Assembly: GCF_004379255.2 (NCBI RefSeq)
Contig: NC_056047.1
Span: forward strand, 23,884,293-23,948,292
DNA from: Salvia splendens
Lineage: Eukaryota > Streptophyta > Magnoliopsida > Lamiales > Lamiaceae
DNA length: 64,000 bases
Direction: 5' to 3'
Below the pieces are notes generated by a model. That model was not told the DNA's origin and ran no database searches. It saw only the letters and a list, made by a program, of their open reading frames with translations. Shown in pieces: positions 11,816 through 24,673 of the stretch (its first letter is position 1; each line of letters starts with the position of its first letter). The translations under genes were made by a program, and so were the position numbers.

Positions 11816-12901
11816 ATGGCCTCCGCCGCCGTCGCCGTCAGATCTGAACCAAAACCACCAAAAATCGCACTGATCACCGGCATCACGGGGCAGGACGGGT
11901 CCTACCTGACCGAATTCCTCCTCCAGAAGGGGTACGAGGTGCACGGCCTGATCCGTCGGTCCTCCAACTTCAACACCCAGCGCATCAACCACATCTACAT
12001 CGACCCCCACAACGCCCACAAGGCCCGCATGAAGCTCCACTACGCCGACCTCTCCGACGCCTCCTCCCTCCGCCGCTGGCTCGACACCATCCTCCCCGAC
12101 GAGGTCTACAACCTCGCCGCCCAGTCCCACGTCGCCGTCTCCTTCGAGATCCCCGACTACACCGCCGACGTCGTCGCCACCGGCGCCCTCCGCCTCCTCG
12201 AGGCCGTCCGCTCCCACATCGCCTCCTCCGGCCGCTCCCACATCCGCTACTACCAAGCCGGCTCCTCCGAAATGTTCGGATCCACCCCACCCCCCCAATC
12301 GGAATCCACCCCCTTCCACCCCCGCTCCCCCTACGCCGCCGCCAAATGCGCCGCCCACTGGTACACCGTGAACTACCGCGAGGCCTACGGGATATTCTCC
12401 TGCAACGGGATCTTATTCAATCACGAATCACCGCGGCGAGGCGAGAATTTCGTGACCCGGAAAATAACCCGCGCTGTAGGCCGGATCAAAATCGGCCTAC
12501 AGAGCAAGCTATTCCTCGGGAACCTCCAGGCCTCGCGGGACTGGGGGTTCGCGGGGGACTATGTTGAAGCAATGTGGCTGATGCTCCAGCAGGAGAAACC
12601 GGATGACTACGTCGTTGCGACCGAGGACTCCCACACGGTCGAGGAGTTTCTGGCCGTGGCCTTCGGCTCGGCTGGCCTCAACTGGAAGGACCACGTTGTC
12701 ATCGACAAGAGGTACTTGCGGCCGACGGAGGTGGACAACCTCAGGGGGGACGCGAGCAAGGCGAAGAGGGTGCTCGGGTGGAAGCCGAAGGTGGGGTTCG
12801 AGCAGCTGGTGAAGATGATGGTGGATGAGGATGTTGAGCTTGCCAAGAGGGAGAAGGTGCTAGTTGATGCAGGATACTTGGATGCTCAGCAGCAGCCTTG
12901 A
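11816..12901 (+). CDS. GMD: GDP-mannose 4,6-dehydratase
   Basis: A single exon of 361 aa, close to plant homologues such as Arabidopsis MUR1 and GMD1. The enzyme is an NADP-dependent short-chain dehydrogenase/reductase. It converts GDP-D-mannose to GDP-4-keto-6-deoxy-D-mannose in the cytosol, the first step to GDP-L-fucose for xyloglucan, rhamnogalacturonan II and glycoproteins. The Rossmann motif is GITGQDG (residues 22-28), and RR at 47-48 lies in the cofactor-binding loop. The catalytic set is visible: S150 and E152 in GSSEMFG, and Y173-x3-K177 in PYAAAK. Then come [36 protein letters not shown] and [23 protein letters not shown], all standard for the family. The first 15 residues are a variable leader. 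Codons are strongly G/C-ending. The long minus-strand frames across this gene are shadows. Confidence 0.97.
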   Translation: MASAAVAVRSEPKPPKIALITGITGQDGSYLTEFLLQKGYEVHGLIRRSSNFNTQRINHIYIDPHNAHKARMKLHYADLSDASSLRRWLDTILPDEVYNLAAQSHVAVSFEIPDYTADVVATGALRLLEAVRSHIASSGRSHIRYYQAGSSEMFGSTPPPQSESTPFHPRSPYAAAKCAAHWYTVNYREAYGIFSCNGILFNHESPRRGENFVTRKITRAVGRIKIGLQSKLFLGNLQASRDWGFAGDYVEAMWLMLQQEKPDDYVVATEDSHTVEEFLAVAFGSAGLNWKDHVVIDKRYLRPTEVDNLRGDASKAKRVLGWKPKVGFEQLVKMMVDEDVELAKREKVLVDAGYLDAQQQP

Positions 12902-13984
12902 ATATTTCATGATGCATTGGCATTGGTTGGTTGGTTGGTTGTTAGTGATAATCTGTCTATCTCTTACTGTGTTGAATTAGAGGCTAATGATGTGTCGGCA
13001 TGAGATCTGGATTCAGACGTTATAAACTGCTACTTCACATTTTGATGTCGGTTTGTTGCTTCAATCTTGAATACCAATAAACTGTTTTATTCGAACCATA
13101 TTAACCAAGGTTACTCTTCCTTTTCAACTCTCCTTTTAAACATGTGATGGTGAGAATTTGAATAGGATTGATATTTGTGATGGATGACTAGATCAGATGA
13201 GATGAGGTTTCCATGGCAAAGTAATGAATGGATTGAAGACAAGGAAACAACAAAGTGGTGGAGTATTACATTTCTCATTCACAGGAAAAGAGCACAAGCT
13301 TTGCTTTTCATGTCTACACCATCAACATACTGATGGCTCATAACAAAAAATAATGGAAGGGGGATTCTTACTACTTCAAATCAATTTTAGAAGCATACTG
13401 CAATGCTGAAGATAGACACCTTCACAAGCATAACTCCAGCAGATATCAAAATTAAGAGTTATTGAAAGTGGAGAGGCACATTTGTATGAGTTTGACATTT
13501 TACATTTTAAAATGGATAATGATGACAACAATCAACCTGAATCTCCATCAAAATGGAGTGTGTTGCTACAAAACTTTCGAGATGTAGTGTAGCTACAAAT
13601 ATGTGAGCTAATGTGCTAAATTCTTACTCAATTAGTATGCAATTTGAGTAGAAATGATCCAAATTTGATAGGTTGGCGTGTTGGTTGGTTCTAGGTACAA
13701 CAATGATCTTTTCTCGTATTGTTTAGCAACTAATTCGACACTTCAATAATAATTTTAATAATTTGAGTAATTATACCGATAAAATAAATCTAATCTTTCA
13801 ATTTATATTTAAAGTGACGTGCTCCCAACCATATGCTGCCACGTGACAAGTAAAATAGTCTAATGGTAAGTTCTTATTTAATACGCAAAGATCCATGATC
13901 ATTTTTTAATTATAACACTTTTTATTTTTTTTTTTCATTTTTCTAATCTATGTTATCAAGACGAATTAATAAACATATATATAG
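12902..13984. other. Downstream intergenic DNA
   Basis: This holds the GMD 3' untranslated region, with a short (GGTT)n run at about 12924-12941, and then AT-rich DNA. I see no gene, RNA or element with definable ends. Confidence 0.5.
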
Positions 13985-14345
13985 TGAGGTGCGTTATGGT
14001 GACATCATAGTTAAAATGACAACTTAACAACCAAGACAAGCAACTCGGCATATAGTTCCAAACAATCTGCAATACGAAATCAGAATACTATGGTGACACC
14101 ATAGTTAAAATGACAACCTAGGCAAGCAATAAGCGATACATAGGCAAACAATCTGCTATATGAGTACACAAGCAAGGAACTAGGCATATGGTTCCAAGCA
14201 ATCTGCGATAGGAAATGTAAGATATAATCAAGCAATCTGCGATATATAGGCAAACAAACATGTTACGTGGCACGCTAAAGGTGAATCTGCTCCTAAACCT
14301 AAGGATCCTCATTGGTGGTAGGTTGTCATTTTAGTATAACCCTAC
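13985..14345. repeat. MITE-like element with inverted ends
   Basis: Near the left, 'gttaaaatgacaact' recurs inverted near the right as 'aggttgtcattttag'. The left block is also repeated once inside (about 14090-14120). The interior has several copies of a 'caagcaatctgcgatat' word. No target duplication could be fixed, so the ends are approximate. From about 14345 to 15222 the DNA is AT-rich with no gene seen. Confidence 0.4.
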
Positions 14346-15230
14346 GTTTAGTTTATTGTCAAACATATGCTAACTATATTATATAATTTTTTTTCTCTCC
14401 CTTTGTCTTATTTTATTATTTTTTTTCTCTCTTATTAATTAGGGATTAAAACATATGTCGTAAGAAAAATTTATTTTCCAACGACGTATTATTAATCACC
14501 TCAATCAACAAATATAAATTATAAAATTAATACTCCTTTATACTTGCGCATAGATCTCATATAACATGTATTCACACTTGCAATGATCATATAGTTCTCA
14601 CCACATTATATATCAAATAAGTAGGTTCCAACTATATCACACCAAGACAAAGTACTCCAACAAAATTTTATGCAGTGTTGTTTAGTATATTAAATAGAGA
14701 AAAAACATTATATACGAGTCACGAAAATATTGTTTGCACTTTTAGAAATGGATTTAAAGGGAACATCTACAGAAAAATGTCACTTTGAAAAAAATTTATT
14801 TTTATTCATATTTTATACTTACCATATGATTAAATTTCTTAATTTTTGTATATATATTATAAATATGATATCCTAATAAATAAAAAATACTACTATAGAT
14901 TAATTTTACTACGACCTCCGTACACAATAAATAGTTTTGATAGCTAGTAGCTCATGTGTTTAATAAAAATTGGTAAAATAAAAGAAATATAGTGGTTAAA
15001 GTGTTGTTAATAAAAAATGAGATCCACCTCACTAGGAATAACACTTACTATAAATAGATAGAGACTAATTTTGGCTTTCGGTCTATAAAGTATGTGGTTC
15101 AAATGAGACTCACCCTCTTCGTAAATAAAATAACATTCAGGGATAATATTCAAAAGTTTCTAAATTCAGACTAATTAGTAATTTTAAATATTTTCTGAGG
15201 GCAAAACCTTGAAGCAAGGAGGGTCGTCAT

Positions 15231-18200
15231 TAAGCATGCACAAACCGAACCGGCCCGACGGTTAATCGGCACCGGCGGTTCACCGGTTTGAACTAGAGGT
15301 TCTACGGTCCCAACGGGCAGATTCCGGCTAGGGCGTAGGGTTGTAGGCGAGGTGTGCAGAAAAACCGACGGTTTCTGACATAAATCGTCGGTTTTTGTCA
15401 GAAACCGCAGGTTTCCGACGGTTCCGGTGCTTTTTCAGGTGGCAGAGCGTAGGTGGCAGTGTATAGGCCTGAAAACCGGTCAGAAACAGCCGATTTTCTG
15501 CCATAAACCGCCGATTTCCGTCAGAAACCGTGGACTGAACCGCCGGTGCAGGCAGTAAACCGGCCGAATTTGAATTTTTTTTTCTTCCAATTTTACTCCT
15601 ATAAATACCCCACTTCCCCCATCATTTTTACTCGTCCCATTCTTGTGTTAACAAGGATTTCCTTCTCAATCTTCATTTCTCTATTCTCTCACCATTCTCT
15701 CTAATTGCTCAAGTTGTTTACTAGTTACTACTTACTACTATATTTGTTGTTGTGTTCGTAATTTACCATTTATTCAATACTCCATATTCCATCCATACTA
15801 CTTTCATTTATCACTATATCTTCTTCTCGTGGTGGACCGGGACGTGGTGTTTGGGGCAAAGGAATTGCCCCAGATCAAAGTAGTCGTCCCTCAAAATCAA
15901 GGCGACCTAGTCGTCGAGAAGTTATGGAAGAGATTTCCCGAGTGGCGGTTGAACGCATGCAAGTAAGTTCCAAAAAATTATTTTTACAATTCATAATTTC
16001 ATAAGCTTTAGTTTTTAAATTTTTTTTGTGTTCCTACTTATAACATCAACTTATATAATATTTATAGATAGAAGAAGATCATAGGATGGCCATGCTACTC
16101 GCTGAAATGCATCGAGGTGGAGGGGGGGTGGTGGTAGTTCCCAACAACAAGATGACGAGTACGACGTGTCTATATCGTCGGACTCGGACAACAATGATGA
16201 TAGATCTCATTCTCGTATTCCGTCTTGCACCGGCGGAAATGAGGAGATGCCTCCTCCCCCTACTAACACTACAAAAGCTTTAAAATCTGATATTTTTGTT
16301 AAACACTATAAGAAGATCCTGGTGGTGATTCCAAGTCCTCATGATCCGCACTCTCAAGAAGAGACATCGGCGTTTCATGCATATTGTAACTATTGTGATA
16401 AAGTCTACAAATTTGTGAGTGGTGGGGGATATGGCACTACCTCTACCCAAACCCAACTAAACTTCCAACCTGGTGGCTCAGGTTCGTCAGGTACACCTCT
16501 TTTTAAATATGATCAAAAAAAATTTGCTGACGTTATGACTAGATGGACTGCAATGAAGCATTTTCCTTTTAATGTTTATGATGATAAAAAATTTGAGGTT
16601 ACTATGCAAAGTGGTTTAAACGTAGCTATCAAAAGAGTAAGTCGAATGACCGTTCAACGATCTACCGTTAGACAATGTTTAGAGAAAAAAGTTGAATTAT
16701 CACGTTATTTACTTAACCTGGGCCACAAAGTGAACATTTGCTCAGATGTATGGACTGATTGTTTTAACCGGCATTCGTACATGGGCATTACGGTTCACTT
16801 TGTGGACAATAGTTGGACTTTGAACAAGCGTTTAATTGGTTTTAGAGAATTTGAGACACCACACACTGCACCCGAAATTGCTTCTTTAATTATTCAAGTT
16901 TTGAATGAGTTTCAATTATGCAATAAGATGTTTTCTATTTGTTTTTATAATGCAACTGCTAACACTGCAAGTATTAGTAATTTGATTGTGGCTTGTGCTC
17001 CGGTTATTGGAGGTAAGTATTTTCATCAAAGATGCATATGTCATATTTTAAATTTATGTGTACAAGATGCGTTTGAATTATGGCAAAAGCATCTTGTACC
17101 TATTAGAATTGCAGTTAGATTAATCCATCAAAAGCCAGCTATTGGCAAAGCTTGGAAGAAATATTGTCATCAAAAGAATGTAAGATATACGATCTTTACT
17201 ATGGATGTGACTCATAGATGGAATTCGACATATGATTGTCTGAATTCTACTTGGACGCATAAAGATTCTTTATGTGATTTTTTTAGAACCTATCCCGTTC
17301 ATGATTTATATCTTTCGCATAGTTGTTGGGAACATAGCGTGGCTTTATTTAAATTGTTCAAATATTTAAAAAATGCAACTGTTGAATTATCGGGTGTTTA
17401 TTATTGCACTGTTGTTCGTGTTTTAGAGCATTGCATGTATATATCACTTGGTTTTAAAACTGCAATGAAAAATGCTTACTCTTCACCTGAATTGATGTGT
17501 GTTTTATATTATATGATTGGGAAATGGCTTAAGTATTTCAGTGAGATTCCAACGGTGTTTTTGATTGCAAAAGTCTTGGATCCAAAATGGAAATTAGCCG
17601 GTAACTCCAAGATTTTAGATTTTTATTATAACAATTTGAGTTCTATTGATCTTGGTCCACTTAAAGCATTGCAATCGATAATAGTGACGAATTCGGAGTA
17701 GACCTCTCAGAAACATTTCAAATAAACCTCCTGAACCGGTCAATTATCCAACAAACCTTCCAGTTTAACTTGCATGCTCTCTACACCGAATATGAAACCA
17801 AGTAAAACAGTACCCACCAAGTCAGAAGACTTCCCCCTCCTCCAACAACATAACTTTGGCTTCGCATTTCAAGCCGATTATGATGACCCCGACGCGCAAT
17901 CCCAATTAGCCGACCTATACAGCTACAGCACCGGCGGAAGGTCCTCAGGTATGGTAAGTGAGTTATATTTATATTTCGATTCACTCTTTTCCTTTGGTGA
18001 TGAAGGTCTTACTCCTCCCGCCCAAATCGACGTCCTCGATTGGTGGGGAACACAGGAGAAAGATTTTCTCATACTTGCGTCAATGGTCAAGGAGATTTTT
18101 TCTGTTCCGGCTTCCACTGTCGCCGTCGAGTCCGCTTTTAGTGTTGGCTCGCTTGTGTTGGATGGATCAAGAAGTAAGCTCTCCGCGAAAAATATGGAAG

Positions 18201-19118
18201 TCGTGATGTTACTTGATGATTGGGCCAAAGCTAACGTCGGAGAATAAGAAAATGATTGGGATGATCGTCAGGATGAATCACAAGAAGAATTCACCGGGGA
18301 TGAATCGTAGGCCAACCGTCAACCGCCGGCTAAGCCAAATAGGTAAGTAAGGTAAGAGAACTACGTGGACTTTGATTCCCTAATCCAAATGAACATTGGA
18401 GATACATAAGCACCTCAACTTAAATTTTTAAATTTAAGTTGAGCTCAAGTCCTTTTTTCCTTTATTTTTTTCCATTTGTTTCTACTTTAAAAATATGCAA
18501 ATACAATTAAATAATTGTATTTGTATATGCTCTAGTCGATGAAATAGATTTCTCTATAAGGCTAAATCCGGGAAACTTTTGACAATTCTACTATAATTGT
18601 TGATTGTTAGACTAAACTCAACATTTAAAGTTGAATTGCTAAAGGTGTCCTCAATTTAGTTATGTAGAAAAATCTCCTTCGCCGACTAAGAGTATATATA
18701 CTTATAAAATTAATGTTCAGAACTTCTAAGTCTTTTTTTGTAATTCGTAATTAGCTTCGTTGATGACTAGTAGTCTCGTTGTATTTAAATTTTCGTTTAA
18801 GACTTCAAGACCTCAAGGTTTTTGTGATTTGTAATTGTTGTAACTTGTAATCTCAATAAAATTGCAACTTTAATCGTGTTTTTTTTGCATTTTATTTACG
18901 CACATTTCATAGATAAACAAATTAAAAAAATGCAAAAAAAAAATTTGACGAACTGCTGAACCGGCCCGGAACTGGCGGTTCAGGCCAAAAACCGGCGATT
19001 TTTTGAACCGGAACCACCGGGACCCTTGGCGGGCCGGTTCCGGTTCATGGGAATGATGAACCGTGAACCGCCGGTTCATGAACCGGAACCGGCGGTTTCC
19101 GACCCGTGTGCATGCCTA
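15231..19118 (+). mobile_element. hAT transposon, 3888 bp, with its own transposase
   Basis: The ends are taagcatgcacaaaccg and, inverted at the right, cgtgtgcatgccta. They are flanked by a perfect 8-bp duplication, GTCGTCAT at 15223-15230 and 19119-19126. Subterminal regions (about 15240-15560 and 18955-19100) are packed with 'gaaccggcggttc/aaccgccg' words in both orientations, probable transposase-binding sites. A transposase relic occupies the middle. The size, duplication length and coding content all fit an originally autonomous Ac-like hAT element. Confidence 0.93.
15832..18247 (+). pseudogene. hAT transposase, decayed
   Basis: The first exon ends near 15962 (REVMEEISRVAVERMQ), followed by an intron to 16066 and then IEEDHRMAMLLAEMHR. 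A frameshift in a seven-G run near 16120-16127 separates this from the main frame, which continues to 17701. The main frame holds a degenerate BED finger (YCNYCDKVYKFVSGGGYGT, with the His pair missing), the RNase H-like core with the first Asp in NICSDVWTD, and the C-x2-H-like HQRCICHILNLC. It ends in a stop at 17699, then shifts frame twice. The hATC dimerisation domain is read at about 17985-18230 (LDWWGTQEKDF...STVAVESAFSVGSLVLDGSRSKL). The usual second catalytic Asp in the 'DNASAN' motif is replaced (FYNATANT). Frameshifts plus this loss argue that it is inactive. Confidence 0.85.
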
Positions 19119-19505
19119 GTCGTCATCCATCATGATAAATAGCTAAAATTGCGATCAACACTACGATTAACTGATCTAAACACATGATACCGAATTACCA
19201 AAATGTTTAAGAAGATTGAGTCTTTAAAAATACAATGTTCAACATATTATAAGTGTGTCTGTATCCAATCAACTATGAACTCAATTTGATTTAAAAAGTA
19301 CATTTAATTTTGAATCATCATAAACAATCAAATATTTCGATTTAATAAGCAGTATACAACAGTTTGTAAATTAGACTACGAATGGTTCTGACTCAATCAG
19401 ATTTTCAAGAATTGTATACAATCAAGGCAATTGCAATGGATATTAGCAGTTATAAAGAGAATAAAAACCTAGGGGGTGGATTACAACAATAGAGCATAGC
19501 ATCAT

Positions 19506-20798
19506 CTACTTAAGAGTGCTGTAACGGTTCGTGCCATGCTTCGCCCAGTGGTCTTTGAGATCGAGGGGAGAGGAGAAGTCGTACCCCTCTCCAGCGAGTC
19601 GATTGAGCAGCTTGTTGAACGCACTCCCGCTCATCTTTCTCCCCCCAACTCTGGAGTAGCGTTTGTTCGCTACCTGAGGCAGTGGATACATTGAGATCGT
19701 GGTTGTACAGCACGCGGATTGCCAGCCGCCGTTCCCCCATCTGTAGCACGGCTGTGGCGAGCTTGTGCATGAGCAAACAGGGACTGGCATGGCTGATTCA
19801 TCGAAATTGATTTGGTTTAAACCCAGTTTATCCTTCCAGGAGACTTGCTTATCTAGGTACTCCTCGTCACTGTCCAAACCCTGCTCGTTACTCCAACCAT
19901 TGTACGCATCAGAATTTACCTCCTCTTTTACCACTGCTTCAGCAGTTCTTTTGCCTGCTCTCGGAGGCTTGGCTGATTTTGTCGCTTTTCCTTCTTTGTC
20001 TTTCGTCTGCCTCCCTCTCCGAGGCTTGGGGGTTTCGGCAGTCTCTGCAACAACAATTTCATTGCCTCGTAAGTTTCCTTTAGGACTATATCCAGCAACT
20101 TCAGAAACACACATTTGCTGTTGTTGCTGGTACTGGATGATATGTTTGCCCCCACTTGCATGCTCACTTCCATATGAATCAGGGATATCGGTGTTGTCGT
20201 TCATTGAGCTCTCTCGATATCGAAGAGAAGCAATCGCTTCATCCCGTTCTTGTATGGCAGCATTTCTTTCAGCAATTGCAGCATCCCTCTGTAACATTGC
20301 CATATCACGCTCTTGAAAAGCCCTCTTCCTCTCCTCCAATGCCATGTTCTTTTCTCGGATGGCAGCATCTCTGTCGGCCGTAATGGCCATAAAGGTTTTT
20401 ATTGTCAAGTGATTGTGGTCCTTCAGTAAAGCATGAAGTCAGTAAAAATAGCATCTGATGAAGATGAGTGGTCAAAACATACATTCACAGTATACCTATT
20501 TTCTTTTCATAGTTTACTACTCTCCTATTCCCCTAGCTACTAACCATCCTCGGATGCGTGGAAAGAGATGAAGATGAATAATGACAATATATTACTATTA
20601 ACTTATGGCCAACATTCTACATTTGGAAACTTTTTAATGGGTGGAAAAGAGTCATATCTTACATTATTTTACCCTACTCTTAACCAGTTGATATTTTCAG
20701 ACAGGTATGCATATAGAATATACTAATGTCTACAAGTCTACCACAATTGAGAATTAACACAGGCACCAAATGATTGTAAACAGCAATATTCATACCAT
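19506..20798 (-). CDS. BBR/BPC GAGA-binding transcription factor, group II, copy 1
   Basis: BASIC PENTACYSTEINE proteins are plant nuclear factors that bind GA repeats and recruit Polycomb-type repressors, among others. I model exons at 20798-20796 (ATG only) and 20420-19506 with a GT-AG intron between, giving [15 protein letters not shown] and a total of about 305 aa. An Ala-rich coiled coil comes first (about 14-70: [11 protein letters not shown]...[17 protein letters not shown]). A Gln run and a basic NLS-like stretch follow ([11 protein letters not shown], then [10 protein letters not shown]). Last is the DNA-binding domain with the five cysteines CSC-x5-C-x10-CC, then [23 protein letters not shown] and [13 protein letters not shown]. 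It differs from copy 2 at only about nine to ten residues. At the place where copy 2 has an unspliced ATG this copy has CTG, which favours the spliced start. It is probably functional, but its leader is deleted. Confidence 0.83.
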
Positions 20799-21963
20799 CA
20801 TTAACAGTAGTATTAGTCTAGAAGTCCATCCTCGAAGTGTCTTTTCCTGCAAGAGGCAAATAACATCATTCAGAAAACAAAGCTCAGCAAATGCAAAATA
20901 AACTATCAGCAGCTGATTTTTCTGCTGTTTGCATCAGGGCGTCTAATTAAACTTATACAACTCTATAATCCTAGCTACCAAAAAGCACTCAGTCACAACA
21001 CCTACTAGTCGTAGATGACATCAATTTAGTCTACAAGAGGAATGGTGAATTTGTTAATATTGATTACCAAATTCAAGGAAAGAAAGTGGGAAAGGAAATT
21101 TCACATACATTGCTCTCCTGATGGCTGATCAAGTTGAGAGTAGACAAATGGGAAGTTCCTATCGAAACTTTCAAATTTATCTGCCTCTATTGTGCCAATT
21201 AACAAGATAATGGAAATGGATAGGTAGAAAAATTAGGCGATCACTTAGGCAAAATGCCTGCAAAGAAGTGATTTTCGAAGCCATGATGCTTGATCGGGAA
21301 ATCTTGGTCAAGAAGCTTCTACAGTTCTACCTGCCAAATGCCACTGACTTAACTTCATTCTAACAGCTCATGATTTCAAATACAACCTCCCTCAAACACA
21401 TAACACAATGCGACATCCATTGAAAAGAAAATCGAGGAAAATTAACACTTAGTTAAGTAGAATAGATGGAGGATTCGAGCAGTTCATATCTATTCGAACG
21501 AACACATTAGAACAAAGAAAAAAAACAAATGCAGCTTCTTTTTCACGAGACGGAGTTAATTGGGTTGAGTTTGTAGCTCGAAGTAAAGCATCAAGTTAAC
21601 AATTCCCCATTTAGAGAATAAGAAAGCAGTAAAACAGCACAAAAAAATGATTACCTACTAAAACGCTGGAGTATGAATTCCCAAAGTAAATTCAATTGTC
21701 GATCTTCACATTTACCGACCAACATCAATTGACCGCTGTAGACAAATTGGCAGCTGTAAAACGACGATCAGAAGGTTGAAATGCTCAAGATCGGAAACAA
21801 GGAAACTCATTTCAAATAAATTAAACGATTATCGAGGATCGAGCTAGTAGATCGGGGAAAGAAGAACAAGTGACTTTCAACACAAACCAGAGAGGGGCTT
21901 CCGGCGATGAAGAGCTTCAGCTTCCTTAAATTGGGAATTCGGACCTGCGAAATGGCGTCGTTT

Positions 21964-21985
21964 TAGGATGAAACGACGTCATTTA
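21964..21985 (-). promoter_or_regulatory. Conserved TGACGTC promoter word, copy 1
   Basis: Read on the minus strand it is taaatgacgtcgtttcatcc, about 45 bp upstream of the shared leader. The same word is at 24606-24625 in the other arm. TGACGTC is a bZIP-type core. Its role is inferred from conservation between the two promoters, which is also expected from recent duplication. Confidence 0.4.
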
Positions 21986-22010
21986 TTGGTCTACTCGGGT
22001 TCGGGTACCG

Positions 22011-24569
22011 CTTTCGGATCCCACATGTTTTGACGGAACTGCTCTGTCCTTTGCCTTCTTGGCTAGTCAACTAAATTTCAATTTTGCATCACTTGCCCCT
22101 TCTCTATCTTTTATTTCCATTCAATCCTTCATGTATTAATATTTTAATATCAGTTTTCAATTCAGTCAATTTGGAAAATTTGAAACGTGTTTTGAAACAT
22201 TTATATTAATGATCGGATTAATGACAGCGACTACACTTATTTTTCGTGAAAGTAATACTCTCTTTGTCCCACAATAATTTTCACTCTTGATGTGGGTACG
22301 GGTTTTAAGAAATGTAAAGAAAAGTTGGTTGAAAAGTTAATAAAATGTGAGACTCACTTTTTTATATTAATTTTATAATAAAATGAGAGTGAAGTGAATT
22401 AGTGGAATGTGAGAATTACTTACAATAAAGTGGCACAATTATTATTGGACGGACCGAAATGAAAAATAGTGACATAATTATGGGACGGAGGGAATAGTAT
22501 TTACTAGCTATGTGAAAAATAAATAATTTTGTGAGTTTTCAGATTATTAGAATAATTATAAGTGTGTAATATGCATCGAATGAAATGTTAGACTTAAATT
22601 TTACAATAATAATTTTAAAATATAAAATTATCAAAAAGCCATGCATTTCTTAGATTGTTGGAACTTGGGGTATAAAGTATATGATCACCTAAAGTTTTGG
22701 TGTGCTCGCTCATCTCCAGAGTTGAGGCACTACGGATTTGGGGATTCATGCCCCCTTAATATGTAATAAACCTTAATGAATGCAAGCTTACGTTTAGTTA
22801 TATAACAATATTTCGACAATGTTGGTCATTATTTTAGTGTCAACCTCTTGTAGGATTTTATTGATATGCATTCGAATTAAATATGTCTTGGCTTATGAAC
22901 ATTTGTTGTCAGTAAACTTTAATTCATTTATCGTAGATAGATTTGGTTAAACAGAAGATTCTTTAGTGAATTTGCAGGATATCTCTATCAAGTATAACCT
23001 CAAAACATATTTGGGTGTAGTTAATTAATAAATTAATGATCAACTAATCCAACAAGGACTCGTTTGATGATATGAAAACACCAAGGACTTTGGTGTACCT
23101 TAGGGCTAATAGAGGTGTAAACAATAATCGCTTTCTATGTGTCATATATGAGTCTCGCAAAATTCGAGTCGATCTTGTGGCCTGGTGTATTTTCCTCCCA
23201 AAAAAATACTTATTTCATTTTTAAGAGATTGTCGTCTTGTGGTGTATTTTCCTCTACTCAAATCTATTATGGTTCCTTCTAGTGCACACCATAATTCAAG
23301 TTGGCAATAGTTTTGGGGGTGGGTGAGTGGTGGTGGAGAACAAGAGTTCTGTTCCTAGCTTGCCCTAAAGAGTCTTCCCATATAAACCTAGAAATTTAAC
23401 ATCATATCACGCACTGTGGTTCTGAAAATACCATAGATCATAACTACCTCTCTATAGAGTAGGTTGCCTACATGCTTCGCATCATTATGTTTTTTTACAT
23501 GGTATGAATTGAGTCATTTCATTTGGAAACCTTTGACGACCTCAAAAATGCTATAATTATTTTTTTAAATCTTTTCTAAAAAACAATAAAAAAAAAGGGA
23601 GAAAAGAAAAAGGACGGGAGCAGGGTTAGCAGACCACTGAGTTAATCTCAGCGGCCCGCTGAGGCGAGTCAGACGCGCTTTCATTATTTCATTTATTCTA
23701 CTACTTTCAAACCCTAGCACCCACTCCCCCCTCTTTATATTTTGTTTTCTCCACATTATTCACACAACCACACTTCATATTCACATCAGTCTTTCAACTA
23801 ACACTAGGTACGTTCTTCTTGTAATTTCTGAGTATTGATCTTGAATTCTTTCATTGAATAACTTTGTTGTTGGTATATATTTTGGTAGTGTGGATTGGAG
23901 TTTGATGGGGGATAATATACTCATGGTAAATTGTTGGTGAATTTGTGAGGTGGAGTTATTGAAATTTATTAATTGTTGGGTGTGTTTGGATATGCTTAAT
24001 TTCTTGTAGATGAATTTTGAATACTCCCTTGGCTTAATTGTTTATACGATGTATTTCATGTTCATAGCATTGTGAGACTATTTTAACTTCCATGACTTGT
24101 GTATATCTAAACTTAATTGTGTTGCATGATCTTGGTCTATTATTTTTTTAAAATTCTTGCAAATCATTAGAGGATAAAGATCATGATGAGGGGGATGATT
24201 TTCGAATCAATGTAGATTAGTTAGTCTTGTATGTTTAGTTTGTTTTACAGACGTTTAATTATTTTTACTACATTAGTCCAGCTCGACCCTTGGTTCAATC
24301 GGTCCAACTAGTTAAATCGATAACTTTCTTAGTTCACTCACCGATCCGATATTTAAAATATTGACTAACACTATTTTAACTATTTTTCTACGAATTTGTC
24401 TTTTATTTTATGATATTAAATGAGCAAAGCCCGGGGGTTAAAATACTACTAATACATAAACAATTGAATGGAAAAAAAAGATAGTGAAGGGGCAAATGGT
24501 GCAAAATGAAGTTTATCTTGACTAGCAAAGAAGGCAAAGGACAGAAGTGCGCAGTTCCGGCGATATCAG
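22011..24569. other. Spacer between the inverted BPC arms
   Basis: About 2.56 kb of mostly AT-rich DNA with one clear Stowaway element (22258-22494). Bases about 23620-23830 hold a GC-rich word 'cagcggcccgctga' followed by a CT-rich leader-like stretch, reminiscent of an LTR or promoter but without definable ends. No coding gene is seen. Confidence 0.5.
22258..22494. mobile_element. Stowaway MITE
   Basis: The left end is ctctctttgtcccaca and the right end tgggacggagggaa. It is flanked by TA at 22256-22257 and 22495-22496. No coding content. Confidence 0.75.
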
Positions 24570-24605
24570 AAAACGGATACGGTTCAACTCCGACCCGTAC
24601 GACCA

Positions 24606-24625
24606 TTAAATGACGTCGTTTCATC
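24606..24625 (+). promoter_or_regulatory. Conserved TGACGTC promoter word, copy 2
   Basis: The word taaatgacgtcgtttcatcc is shared with the other arm, about 70 bp upstream of the leader block. It contains a palindromic TGACGTC(A)-like bZIP core. The assignment rests on motif and conservation only. Confidence 0.4.
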
Positions 24626-24673
24626 CTAATAACCACTAAAACGACCCCACTTAGCAGCTCCGAATTCCCAATT

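Larger units (their letters stand above)
19250..22010 (-). repeat. Left arm of a ~2.8 kb inverted gene duplication
   Basis: Read on the minus strand, the arm matches the plus strand of 24570-27495 from promoter through untranslated exons and introns to the 3' flank. Shared landmarks are the 'gacgtcgtttcatcctaa' promoter word, 'gaagctgaagctcttcatcgcc', the intron word 'gaaaaatcagctgctgata', the coding exon, and 3' words such as 'tgatgctatgctct'. It lacks about 125 bp of leader present in the other arm. The outer boundary near 19250 is where similarity fades. Confidence 0.85.

Noticed and set aside
11780..12358. 192-codon minus-strand frame over GMD
   Set aside because: Gly/Val-rich shadow of a G/C-ending codon gene; the plus strand is an unmistakable dehydratase.
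19765..20316. 183-codon antisense frames over both BPC genes (also 26441-26992)
   Set aside because: Conserved only because the sense genes are duplicated; low-complexity Leu/Ser composition.
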